DNA of 5,799 nucleotides from Acidobacteriota bacterium (GCA_021784615.1 JAJYHU010000431.1:1-5799); one strand, 5' to 3'; shown: positions 1 through 5,726, counted from the first letter of the stretch. The notes: generated by a model from the sequence alone, not told the origin. Program-made: numbers and translations.

Positions 1-54
1 AAGAGTAAGCTTGAAAGCATGCCTCCGCCTCCAACTCCAAAAGCCGCCCATTGA
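1..54 (+). CDS. Possible 3' end of an upstream gene (partial)
   Basis: Reading from base 1, the frame stays open for 17 codons and ends at TGA (52-54). The visible tail has four consecutive prolines followed by Thr-Pro-Lys-Ala-Ala-His. A Pro/Lys/Ala-rich end is plausible for a C-terminus, but 17 codons are too few to prove coding. The next frame is also open, up to a stop at 107-109, so the choice of frame is uncertain. No function can be assigned. Confidence 0.25.
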   Translation, partial: KSKLESMPPPPTPKAAH

Positions 55-169
55 TTCTGGGTCCGAGCGCGGTGCGGGTTTTGATGAGCGTTCGCGGCGG
101 CAAGCTTGAAATGGCATCCCAGTGCCGGAAGCTGACCTTACAACCGACTGTTTGCTGCAAGGCCGCGAC

Positions 170-625
170 ATGTCGCAAACGATAAACTCGGAATTCTGCT
201 TCAAACCTTTTTACGACCCTTCGGTGAAACCGCAGTGGGCTCAGTTGAGCCGGTTGGGCGGCGACCGGGTGGCGATTCTTTTCAAGGAACTGAGAGCCTC
301 GCTTGGCAAAATTGACGTCATCGTCGAACGGCTGCACTTTTCAGGCATCGAGGACGGCTGGGTCGTGCGATATTCCGTCGGCCCTTGCGAGGTTTTCACG
401 GCGCGGATTTCACCCGGGGTATTGGAAGTCAAGCTGCCCGCGGATTTTGTTGAGGCGGGAAAGCCTTTCAAGTTGCCGCAGGCGAGCGCGGCGCTGAAGA
501 GCGCGATCCCAAATTTCCAGAGCGGTGAGCCCATGCGAATCCGCCTGACGAACCGTGCGATGGTCCGTTCGTTTTCGAATCTAGCGGCGGCGAGGGTCAG
601 GTTCTTTTCGAAGGCCGGCCAGTAA
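170..625 (+). CDS. Hypothetical protein, 151 residues
   Basis: I do not recognise this protein with confidence. It is a soluble-looking, mixed alpha/beta protein with no signal peptide or membrane segment. The N-terminal third is helical with aromatic residues (around FKPFYDPSVKPQW). The centre has a GW-x-VRY motif, then a short beta-rich stretch containing SPGVLEVKLP, and the C-terminus is basic (RVRFFSKAGQ). The GW/VRY plus SPG layout weakly recalls DUF3788-type proteins, but this is only a resemblance. The frame is open from a GTG at 122, which would add 16 residues. I prefer the ATG at 170 because a short AAGG lies at about 159-162 and the extra residues look non-conserved. It lies 56 nt upstream of the DUF302 gene on the same strand with no evident terminator between, so the two may share a transcript. 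Confidence 0.7.
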   Translation: MSQTINSEFCFKPFYDPSVKPQWAQLSRLGGDRVAILFKELRASLGKIDVIVERLHFSGIEDGWVVRYSVGPCEVFTARISPGVLEVKLPADFVEAGKPFKLPQASAALKSAIPNFQSGEPMRIRLTNRAMVRSFSNLAAARVRFFSKAGQ

Positions 626-665
626 GAACTGATTCGGGGTGAAGTGCCCGCTGCTCGAAAACTGC

Positions 666-675
666 AAGGAAGGAG
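666..675 (+). promoter_or_regulatory. Ribosome binding site of the DUF302 gene
   Basis: The purine run AAGGAAGGAG contains AAGGAG, ending 6 nt before the ATG at 682. It fixes the start and predicts good translation, in contrast to the weak site of the gene before it. Confidence 0.75.
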
Positions 676-681
676 TTCCAT

Positions 682-1065
682 ATGATTTATCGCGTGCGGT
701 CAAAGAAAAACATTTCCGAGGTTGCGAGCGGCCTTGAGGCGGCTGCGCAAAGGCATAAGTTCGGGGTCTTGGGCGTTCATGACCTTAAAGCGAAGATGCA
801 GGAGAAAGGCGTTGAGTTTGAGCGTGATTGCCTGATCTTCGAGGTGTGCAATCCTCAGCAAGCCAAAAGAGTTCTTGAAGAGAACGCCGAAATTTCCACG
901 GCGCTTCCTTGCCGCATTTCGGTGTTCCAGGATGGGAATGAGGTTGTTTTGGCGACCATAAGGCCCATGGCGATGCTGGCCCTTTTTGGAGAGGCCGGGT
1001 TGGAACCGGTGGCCAGGGAAGTTGAGGAAACTGTGATTGCCATCATGCAGGAGGCCGCCCTGTAG
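682..1065 (+). CDS. DUF302 family protein, 127 residues
   Basis: The protein matches the DUF302 pattern. An N-terminal strand is followed by a helix (residues about 10-25), then FGVLGVHDLKAKM (27-39), the hallmark EVCNP (54-58) opening a helix that includes AKRVLEE, and LPCRISVFQDG (75-85). The C-terminus is helical. The two cysteines in the CNP and LPCR motifs (C56, C77) are typical of the family, and C50 is additional. DUF302 proteins are small cytoplasmic alpha/beta proteins of unestablished biochemical role, sometimes found near redox or sulfur genes. Nothing in this context narrows the role. There is no signal peptide or membrane segment, so it is probably cytosolic. The length is normal for a single-domain member and the start is set by a strong ribosome binding site. 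It may be cotranscribed with the preceding 151-residue gene. Confidence 0.88.
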   Translation: MIYRVRSKKNISEVASGLEAAAQRHKFGVLGVHDLKAKMQEKGVEFERDCLIFEVCNPQQAKRVLEENAEISTALPCRISVFQDGNEVVLATIRPMAMLALFGEAGLEPVAREVEETVIAIMQEAAL

Positions 1066-1089
1066 GCTGAGTTGGCGCGGGACTGGACC

Positions 1090-1118
1090 TTTGCCGGATG
1101 ACGCGCTGATCCGGCAAA
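1090..1118 (+). repeat. Perfect 10-bp inverted repeat (hairpin), REP-like
   Basis: The arms 1090-1099 and 1109-1118 (TTTGCCGGAT / ATCCGGCAAA) pair perfectly around a 9-nt loop. It lies 24 nt after the DUF302 stop, where a transcription terminator would be expected. However, no T-run follows on either strand (AA then TCT on +, GG on -), so it is not a canonical intrinsic terminator. The GCCGGAT/ATCCGGC half-sites resemble the outline of enterobacterial REP elements, which may be coincidence. It could act as an mRNA 3' stabiliser, a Rho-linked terminator or a repeat element. Confidence 0.6.
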
Positions 1119-1128
1119 AATCTGCCGA

Positions 1129-1138
1129 ATCCGCGGAT
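1129..1138. repeat. 10-bp perfect palindrome ATCCGCGGAT
   Basis: This perfect palindrome lies 11 bp downstream of the 1090-1118 hairpin and about 22 bp upstream of a possible -10 box for yebC. That position would suit an operator, but a 10-bp GC-rich palindrome can also arise by chance. No regulator can be named. Confidence 0.25.
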
Positions 1139-1160
1139 GGCCTCCGGGCCGGTACTGTGT

Positions 1161-1166
1161 TAAAAT
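1161..1166 (+). promoter_or_regulatory. Possible -10 box upstream of yebC
   Basis: TAAAAT in the context TGTGTTAAAATTT is the only AT-rich patch in the otherwise GC-rich 1066-1258 spacer. It lies about 93 nt upstream of the yebC ATG. No good -35 hexamer stands 16-18 nt before it, so this is a tentative call based on position and composition. Confidence 0.3.
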
Positions 1167-1241
1167 TTCTCAGAAGAATCAGCGACTTTTGGGTGGCCGT
1201 TCAACTGTGAGGTTGGAGCCTTGCGGGGCGCGCCACTTTGT

Positions 1242-1250
1242 GGAGAGAAG
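1242..1250 (+). promoter_or_regulatory. Ribosome binding site of yebC
   Basis: The purine run GGAGAGAAG ends 8 nt before the ATG at 1259. It supports that start over the in-frame TTG at 1238, which lies before the ribosome binding site and would only add seven non-conserved residues ahead of the universal N-terminus MSGHSKW. Confidence 0.7.
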
Positions 1251-1258
1251 AGAATCAT

Positions 1259-2014
1259 ATGTCCGGTCATTCAAAATGGGCAAGTATTAAACATAAAAAA
1301 GGTGTTGCGGATGCCCGGAGAGGCAAGCTGTTTACCAAGCTGATCAAGGAGATCGCCGTCGCGGCACGCATGGGAGGAGGCGATCCTGCCTCGAACGCCC
1401 GTCTGCGCACTGCCATTGCCGAGGCGAAGGCTGAGAACATGCCGGCGGACAACATCAAGCGGGCGATCCAGCGTGGCACCGGGGAGCTTCCGGGAGTGCA
1501 ATATGAGGAAGCGGTTTACGAAGGTTACGGGCCGAGCGGCGTTGCGCTGATGCTCCAAATCACCACCGACAATCGCAACCGAACGCTCGCCGACATCCGG
1601 CACCTCCTTTCAAAGCACGGTGGCAACCTTGGTGAAACGGGCTGCGTGACCTGGATGTTCAACAAGCGCGGCTACCTCGTAGTTGAAAAGGCGAAGATCA
1701 GCGAAGAAGCTCTGCTGGAGCTGGTGACGGAAGCCGGGGCCGACGACATGAAGGACGACGGGGAAAACTGGGAAATCATTTCTTCTCCCGAGAATTTCCA
1801 GCAGGTGGTTGACGCTCTTGAGAAAGTTGGCGCTACGCCGACGGTGGCTGAGATTTCCATGGTGCCTCAGACTTATGTCAAATTGTCGGGAAAGCCGGCC
1901 GGGCAGATGCTGCGCCTGATGGAGAGCCTGGACGAACACGACGATGTCCAGCACGTGTACGCAAACTTTGACATCGATGACGCCGAACTCCAGTCTTTAG
2001 CCCAGGAAGCCTAG
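1259..2014 (+). CDS. yebC: YebC/PmpR/TACO1 family protein
   Basis: This is a cytoplasmic protein of 251 residues, the usual family length. Clear signatures are the N-terminal GHSKWASIKHKK (3-14), the helical domain 1 with GGDPASNARLR (40-50) and ADNIKRAIQRGTG (63-75), YEGYGPSGVA (87-96), the TDNRNRT motif (103-109), and HGGNLGETGCVTWMF (120-134) leading into the acidic domains 2 and 3. The family was long annotated as DNA-binding transcriptional regulators (YebC/PmpR). More recent work on bacterial YebC and mitochondrial TACO1 points to a ribosome-associated role that relieves stalling at proline-rich stretches. The sequence cannot decide between these roles. No key block is missing. In many bacteria yebC sits next to ruvC/ruvA, but the next + strand gene here is an unrelated secreted or membrane-anchored protein. 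Expression may come from the possible promoter near 1161. Confidence 0.97.
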   Translation: MSGHSKWASIKHKKGVADARRGKLFTKLIKEIAVAARMGGGDPASNARLRTAIAEAKAENMPADNIKRAIQRGTGELPGVQYEEAVYEGYGPSGVALMLQITTDNRNRTLADIRHLLSKHGGNLGETGCVTWMFNKRGYLVVEKAKISEEALLELVTEAGADDMKDDGENWEIISSPENFQQVVDALEKVGATPTVAEISMVPQTYVKLSGKPAGQMLRLMESLDEHDDVQHVYANFDIDDAELQSLAQEA

Positions 2015-2050
2015 GGTCCGTTTTCTCGCTGCACGTTCCCATGAGAACTT

Positions 2051-2072
2051 GTTTCCGGCGCGCTCCGGAGAC
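2051..2072 (+). other. Hairpin between yebC and the 232-residue gene
   Basis: GTTTCCGG (2051-2058) can pair with CCGGAGAC (2065-2072) across a 6-nt loop, giving 8 pairs with one G-U. No T-run follows, so it is not a clear intrinsic terminator. It could be a 3' end or processing structure for yebC, or an element in the leader of the next gene. The rest of the 2015-2128 spacer shows no convincing promoter. Confidence 0.4.
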
Positions 2073-2128
2073 GGCGCGTCAGGCGGAACTCATCCGGAAG
2101 CGCGAAACGAGCATCAATAAGATTAGCT

Positions 2129-2827
2129 ATGGAGCATCGCCGCACAAAAGCTCATGCCGGCAGGGATCGCTTCCGAATTCTTTTCTGCTTAGGCTTTGCC
2201 ATTCTTTTTTGGGGGATCCCAACACCCTCCAACCTTTGGGGATGGCAGTCGCAGCCTCCGGACAAACTGACGTACATCAAAGTGATGAAGGGAAGCGTGC
2301 CGGAGTATCAGGCGATTACCGTTGACGTGAACGGGGTGGGCTCTTACGACGGACGCAAGCTCGATGAAACTCCCAGGCCTCGGCCTTTGAAGCTTTCCGC
2401 AGCGACAACACAAACGTTATTCGGCCTTGCCAATTCTCTGGGCGATTTTCGTTCAATCCAACTGGAAAGCAGCAAGAAAGTGGCGAACATGGGATCGAAG
2501 ACCTTTATCTACACGCATGACGGACGGGAAAACAAGGTGGAGTTCAATTACACTCGGAACCGGCACGCCCGGGACTTGATGGACCTCTTTGAGGGTATCG
2601 GGACCGTGGAACAGCATATCGGCAGCTTGGAATTTTCCGCCAGGTATGACCCACTGGGTCTGCCGGGAGAGTTGACGCAGATTGAAATCGATCTCAACAA
2701 CAAGGCGCTCGTCGATCCTCAACTGATGGTTCCCATCCTGCAAAAGATCGCTGATGACTCACAATACCTCCACATTGCCCAGAGCCGCGCCGTTGACATC
2801 CTGCACCTTATCCAGAACCCTAAGTGA
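2129..2827 (+). CDS. Hypothetical secreted or membrane-anchored protein, 232 residues
   Basis: The N-terminus has the n-region/h-region form of a signal peptide or signal anchor: basic residues (RRTK, RDRFR; 4-16) then a hydrophobic stretch (residues about 17-30, FRILFCLGFAILFWGI). The Cys at 20 lies inside the hydrophobic core and is not a lipobox. The mature part contains a beta-rich region (about 48-145: a TVDVNGVGSYDG strand-turn motif, then an FIYTHDGRENKVEF strand pair) and a helical C-terminus (about 195-230). The order of a strand with G-x-YDG, a helix, a strand with DG, and a final helix loosely resembles DUF6438-type domains, a weak similarity judged by eye. ATG 2129 is the only start in the frame, which is closed by TGA at 2042-2044. 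No clear ribosome binding site precedes it, so translation may be weak or coupled. It lies 114 nt after yebC and 124 nt before the FecR-type gene. Confidence 0.8.
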   Translation: MEHRRTKAHAGRDRFRILFCLGFAILFWGIPTPSNLWGWQSQPPDKLTYIKVMKGSVPEYQAITVDVNGVGSYDGRKLDETPRPRPLKLSAATTQTLFGLANSLGDFRSIQLESSKKVANMGSKTFIYTHDGRENKVEFNYTRNRHARDLMDLFEGIGTVEQHIGSLEFSARYDPLGLPGELTQIEIDLNNKALVDPQLMVPILQKIADDSQYLHIAQSRAVDILHLIQNPK

Positions 2828-2834
2828 TTGCGCA

Positions 2835-2876
2835 CGGGGATATCCGCCCGGAGCCTGCCCCGGTAACCTTTTTGTT
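2835..2876 (+). terminator. Weak candidate terminator after the 232-residue gene
   Basis: CGGGG (2835-2839) can pair with CCCCG (2858-2862), with a small internal TCC/GGA pairing, and a T-rich run (CCTTTTTGTT) follows from about 2867. The order of stem then T-tract is right, but the loop is long and the T-run starts 6 nt late, so confidence is low. Confidence 0.3.
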
Positions 2877-2899
2877 CTTGTTCCGTATCTTCTTATAGG
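2872..2899 (+). promoter_or_regulatory. Candidate promoter of the FecR-type gene
   Basis: TTGTTC (2872-2877) and TATAGG (2894-2899) are separated by 16 bp and resemble a sigma70 promoter (3/6 and 4/6 matches). This would give a 5' leader of about 45 nt carrying the strong ribosome binding site. A second AT-rich hexamer, TAGAAT (2909-2914), has no partner -35. No typical ECF promoter pair was seen, although FecR-like proteins are often tied to ECF sigma factors. Confidence 0.3.
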
Positions 2900-2937
2900 T
2901 AGGCGTAGTAGAATAGAACCAAGGCTGAGGGGTTACA

Positions 2938-2947
2938 AAAGGAGGTG
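2938..2947 (+). promoter_or_regulatory. Strong ribosome binding site deciding the FecR-type start
   Basis: AAAGGAGGTG is a near-complete complement of the 16S rRNA 3' end and leaves the ATG at 2952 at ideal spacing. The frame is open upstream to 2754, but that would add 66 residues overlapping the previous gene, with no signal peptide in place. This site settles the start at 2952. Confidence 0.9.
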
Positions 2948-2951
2948 CACC

Positions 2952-4778
2952 ATGTTCGGTCAAACGGCGCCAAGACAGGGGCGGTCGTGCTTGGGCGTGG
3001 TTATTTCCTCCATAGCATTGGCCTTGTTCGTTTTCCCCGCAGTTGCTCATAGCAGCTCAAATGTCCGCATTGTCCGCTTAAGTTTTGTTGAAGGAACCGT
3101 TAAGGTTCTCTCGCCCGGCGTTACCCAGTGGGCAAAAGGCTTTGTCAACACTCCGATCCAGCAAGGTTTCAAGTTGGCTACGGAAGCAAACAGCTTTGCC
3201 GAAGTCGAGTTTGAAAACGGCTCGGCCGCGCGGCTGGGCGAGAACTCCATTTTGGATTTCACCGAACTTTCCCTGGGGTCAGCCGGCAACAAGACGAATC
3301 GCATGAGCCTGAGCGAGGGCTACGCAACCTTCACTGTCTTGCCTGAGCGCGGTGATCTTTACCAGGTCAGCACTCCGGACGGAACCTTCACGACCGATGG
3401 CAAATCAACGTTTCGCATTGATCTTGGCCGGAACGACTTGCGCCTGGAAGTGTTCAAGGGACACGTCCGAGCCGAAAGCCGGTACGGAAGCGGAACGGTT
3501 GCCTCTAACCATGTCCTTGAAGTACTCCCCGGTAATTCGGACGCGTACCGCGTGAGCCACGGCATCACGCTTGACGCATGGGATAAGTGGGTAAAGCAAC
3601 GGACTGAGGAGACGACGGTTGCTATGAACAGCCCTGGCTATCAAAGTGCCCGCGCCTATGGATCTCCTTATAGCTCCCTCTATGGATGGGACCAGCTCTA
3701 TTATTACGGCGACTGGAACTACCTGCCTGGCTTTGGATACGGCTGGACTCCTTATGCGTCCGTCGGCTGGACGCCCTTCTCGTATGGGCAATGGGCCTTT
3801 TATCCGGGGTTCGGTTACACGTGGATTTCCGACCTTCCCTGGGGCTGGCTGCCTTTCCATTATGGGAACTGGGTTTATGTGATCGGCTATGGCTGGTCCT
3901 GGATGCCGGGCAACTTTGGGGCTTGGTCGCCGGGAGTGGTTAGTTGGTACCAGGGGCCCGGTTGGATCGGGTGGTTTCCCTATCCGGGCAGGTATCGGAC
4001 TAACGGATACATTGGGTGCCAGGCGGGAATGAATTGCGCCACATCGGTGAGCCTGACCACCTTCCAAAGCGGCGGCGCCATCACGCCCAGCACAATCGAG
4101 AGATTGGACCCGGCCCAGGGCCGTATTGTCTCCTCGCCCACGGTCACCCCAACCCGGTTTGTTCGGTTGCCGGGACCCGCGGTTTCAGAACCCAGGGTGC
4201 TGTATGGTTCCGAACAAGCGCGGACGTTTACGGGCGGAGGAATCCGCGCGCCTCAAGCAACGGTCCCAAGAGATGGAACGCTTGTTCGGAGAACGTTTGT
4301 GGCCGGGGCTGCGCCGGCGATGGTCCATTCGAATTTGCCGAGCGGATTTCAATTAAGGAATCCGCGCGCAGGCTTTTTTAACCCTTCAACTTATCAATAT
4401 GAAAATGCTTTTGGAGCCAGGTTGTCCATGCCAAACGGCACGCGTGGCAAGCGTGATAACGCCGCCGGACAGGTGATGATGACAAGTCCCACGAACCGTG
4501 CCGGGGCTTCTTCCAACCGCGAAGGATTCAATCGAAGTTTAAGACCGAGCGCCCAGGGCAATGCTTCACGCTCTTCGCGTGAAATGAATAATGCAAGGGT
4601 CGCGCCTGAGCCCCGCATGGAGCGTTCCGCGCCGCCTTCGGGCGGACAGGGTTTCGGCGGGACAATGGAGCGCTCTCAGGGCCGTTCCATGCAGGCGCCC
4701 CGAATGGGTGGCGGAATGGGCGGCGGCATGCAGGCGCCTCGCGGCGGCGGGGGCGGTGCGCCGGGGCCTCACCGTTAG
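2952..4778 (+). CDS. Secreted FecR-domain protein with aromatic DUF6600-like repeats
   Basis: This is a 608-residue exported protein. Residues 1-32 form a signal peptide (basic start, hydrophobic core IALALFVF, likely cleavage after AVA). Residues about 40-200 form a FecR-type beta domain, with VEGTVKVLSPG (47-56), an AEVEFENGSAARLGENS stretch (83-99) and TPDGTFTTDGKSTFRIDL (141-158). Residues 252-346 are a Tyr/Trp/Gly/Pro-rich module of 26-residue repeats typical of DUF6600-like proteins. Residues about 370-608 are low-complexity, basic and Gly/Arg/Met/Ser-rich, ending in MQAPR and poly-Gly. After cleavage the only cysteines are C356 and C362, a possible disulfide. Classical FecR is an inner-membrane anti-sigma regulator of iron uptake, but no sigma factor, TonB receptor or transmembrane anchor beyond the signal is seen. 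A periplasmic or surface structural role is therefore more likely, though unproven. Such proteins are frequent in Acidobacteriota. It converges on the Memo gene. Confidence 0.9.
   Translation: MFGQTAPRQGRSCLGVVISSIALALFVFPAVAHSSSNVRIVRLSFVEGTVKVLSPGVTQWAKGFVNTPIQQGFKLATEANSFAEVEFENGSAARLGENSILDFTELSLGSAGNKTNRMSLSEGYATFTVLPERGDLYQVSTPDGTFTTDGKSTFRIDLGRNDLRLEVFKGHVRAESRYGSGTVASNHVLEVLPGNSDAYRVSHGITLDAWDKWVKQRTEETTVAMNSPGYQSARAYGSPYSSLYGWDQLYYYGDWNYLPGFGYGWTPYASVGWTPFSYGQWAFYPGFGYTWISDLPWGWLPFHYGNWVYVIGYGWSWMPGNFGAWSPGVVSWYQGPGWIGWFPYPGRYRTNGYIGCQAGMNCATSVSLTTFQSGGAITPSTIERLDPAQGRIVSSPTVTPTRFVRLPGPAVSEPRVLYGSEQARTFTGGGIRAPQATVPRDGTLVRRTFVAGAAPAMVHSNLPSGFQLRNPRAGFFNPSTYQYENAFGARLSMPNGTRGKRDNAAGQVMMTSPTNRAGASSNREGFNRSLRPSAQGNASRSSREMNNARVAPEPRMERSAPPSGGQGFGGTMERSQGRSMQAPRMGGGMGGGMQAPRGGGGGAPGPHR
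3705..3938 (+). repeat. Three 26-residue aromatic repeats in the FecR-type gene
   Basis: Two clear copies (residues 252-277 and 278-303) and a degenerate third (304-329) follow the pattern YGxW-x-[YF]-x-PG-[FY]-G-x-x-W, then GW-x-P[FY] at positions 21-25. Aligned positions 1, 2, 4, 9, 11, 14, 22 and 24 agree in all three copies. Each copy spans 78 bp, but the DNA has diverged, so this is an old protein repeat rather than a recent tandem duplication. Confidence 0.75.
4689..4738 (+). repeat. Short direct repeat in the Gly-rich tail
   Basis: ATGCAGGCGCC occurs at 4689-4699 and 4728-4738, encoding MQAPR twice around a Gly/Met spacer with repeated GGN codons. The DNA identity suggests local slippage. 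The copy number of this tail probably varies among relatives. Confidence 0.6.
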
Positions 4779-4861
4779 GGCGACCGTGCAATTATCGTAA
4801 TTTTGAGTCGAGTGAATCGGCCTTGTTGCCGAGAGTGAAACGCCTGGGAAGCGGCGTATAA
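4779..4861. terminator. Convergent intergenic region with weak hairpins
   Basis: This 83-nt gap separates the convergent FecR-type and Memo genes, so both transcripts must end near here. Candidate hairpins are AATTA/TAATT (4790-4802, followed by TT), TCGGC/GCCGA (4817-4832) and ACGCC/GGCGT (4840-4857). On the - strand the last one is followed by TTCACTCTC. All stems are only 5 bp, so no single terminator is convincing. The hairpins may act together or termination may be Rho-dependent. Confidence 0.35.
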
Positions 4862-5689
4862 CTATGAAACGATGATTCCTGCATATCCCACGACCGCTTG
4901 ACGATCCCCGCCCATATCAGCCGACGTCGCATACTTTATTAACCGGCCTTTTTTTGCCCCTAGATCGCTTGCGGACGTAAGCATCACAACGGCCGGCCCA
5001 TAGCCGCACATGGAGATATCTTCCCGCTCGATGACGTCCAGCAGCCCGGACGGATCGATCCGCAGGATTTCCTCGATGGCTTTTTGGTCTTTTTCCCGGG
5101 TAATCCCGTCCGGCTCATAATGGTTCATGTCGCTGGAGGCGATCATGAGGACCGGCTCGTTGCAATCTCGTATCACCTGGGCCACGGCATGTCCCAGCCG
5201 GGCCAGAGAACCATAGTCGACCGGCCCGATAGCGATGGGAACAAACGTGAATGCGTTCCGCAGGCGCTGCAAGAAAGGCAGTTGGACTTCAAGCGAATGC
5301 TCGGAGGCATGGGCGTTCGCATCTTCGGCGAGCAATTCGCAATTCTCAAGCAGCCGGTTCGCAAGTTCGGCATCGACTGCCGCCCGGCCAAGGGGCGTCA
5401 GCCATTGGCCCGCTGACATTAATGATAGTCGAGCCCCGCGGCACCAGTGGTTGGGTCCCAGAATGATGAAGCGCGATCGCGGGGGCAGAAGCTGGTAAAC
5501 GGCTCCCGCCACATGGCCGGAGTACATATAGCCTGCGTGGGGCACAACACAGCCAATAGCGCCATGGATTTTTCCCTCACTTGGAACCCCGGGCGCCAGG
5601 TGCGTGTCGACTTCGCGCGCAAGATCTTCAAGGCCGGCGGGATAAAAGCGCCCAGCCACTGCGGGAGCGCGAACACTTACGGGAGCCAT
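4862..5689 (-). CDS. Memo family protein (AmmeMemoRadiSam system protein B)
   Basis: This is a full-length 275-residue Memo-family protein, related in fold to class III extradiol dioxygenases. Conserved blocks are the N-terminal RxPAVAGRFYP (7-17), VVPHAGYMYSG (48-58; H51), GPNHW (78-82; H81), EHSLEVQLPFL (130-140), SSDMNHY (185-191; D188, H190) and CGYGPA (228-233; C228). H51, H81 and C228 align with the metal-binding His/His/Cys of human MEMO1, so metal binding is likely retained. In many prokaryotes it is encoded with an AMMECR1-domain protein and a radical SAM enzyme, the AmmeMemoRadiSam set, whose reaction is not well established. Neither partner is visible here and there is no fusion. 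It is soluble and cytoplasmic. The ATG is preceded by an in-frame stop with no better start between, and it lacks a ribosome binding site, consistent with the leaderless promoter just upstream. Confidence 0.95.
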   Translation of the reverse strand: MAPVSVRAPAVAGRFYPAGLEDLAREVDTHLAPGVPSEGKIHGAIGCVVPHAGYMYSGHVAGAVYQLLPPRSRFIILGPNHWCRGARLSLMSAGQWLTPLGRAAVDAELANRLLENCELLAEDANAHASEHSLEVQLPFLQRLRNAFTFVPIAIGPVDYGSLARLGHAVAQVIRDCNEPVLMIASSDMNHYEPDGITREKDQKAIEEILRIDPSGLLDVIEREDISMCGYGPAVVMLTSASDLGAKKGRLIKYATSADMGGDRQAVVGYAGIIVS

Positions 5690-5696
5690 GACAAAA

Positions 5697-5726
5697 ATGG
5701 TAGGCGTCTTGCTCGGCAGATGTCAA
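5697..5726 (-). promoter_or_regulatory. Sigma70-like promoter of the Memo gene, probably leaderless
   Basis: On the - strand a consensus -35 TTGACA (5726-5721) is followed after 18 bp by TACCAT (5702-5697, 4/6 match to TATAAT). Only 7 nt separate the -10 from the ATG at 5689, so transcription would start at or within a base or so of the A of ATG. This fits the absence of a Shine-Dalgarno sequence and argues for a leaderless mRNA. Confidence 0.55.

Noticed and set aside
22..39. Four prolines encoded in the possible upstream tail, near yebC
   Set aside because: It is tempting to link this to YebC's reported role at proline stretches, but the reading frame itself is unproven and proximity on the chromosome implies no regulatory link.
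7..111. Direct repeat AAGCTTGAAA at 7-16 and 102-111
   Set aside because: A 10-bp repeat 95 bp apart with no flanking identity, target duplication or transposase is compatible with chance.
241..681. 146-residue - strand open frame over the first gene
   Set aside because: It is antisense to the more plausible + strand gene, and its Ser/Arg/Thr-rich translation shows no domain.
2041..2325. 94-residue + strand open frame after yebC
   Set aside because: Most of it overlaps the 232-residue gene in another frame; it has no ribosome binding site and a basic low-information composition.
2754..2951. 66-residue upstream extension of the FecR-type frame
   Set aside because: It overlaps the end of the 232-residue gene, buries the signal peptide, and is superseded by the AAAGGAGGTG site before ATG 2952.
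3405..4067. 220-residue open frame on the - strand opposite the FecR-type gene
   Set aside because: It lies wholly antisense to a gene with signal peptide, FecR domain and strong ribosome binding site, and its translation (Pro/Arg/Ile-rich, no domain) looks like an out-of-frame shadow.
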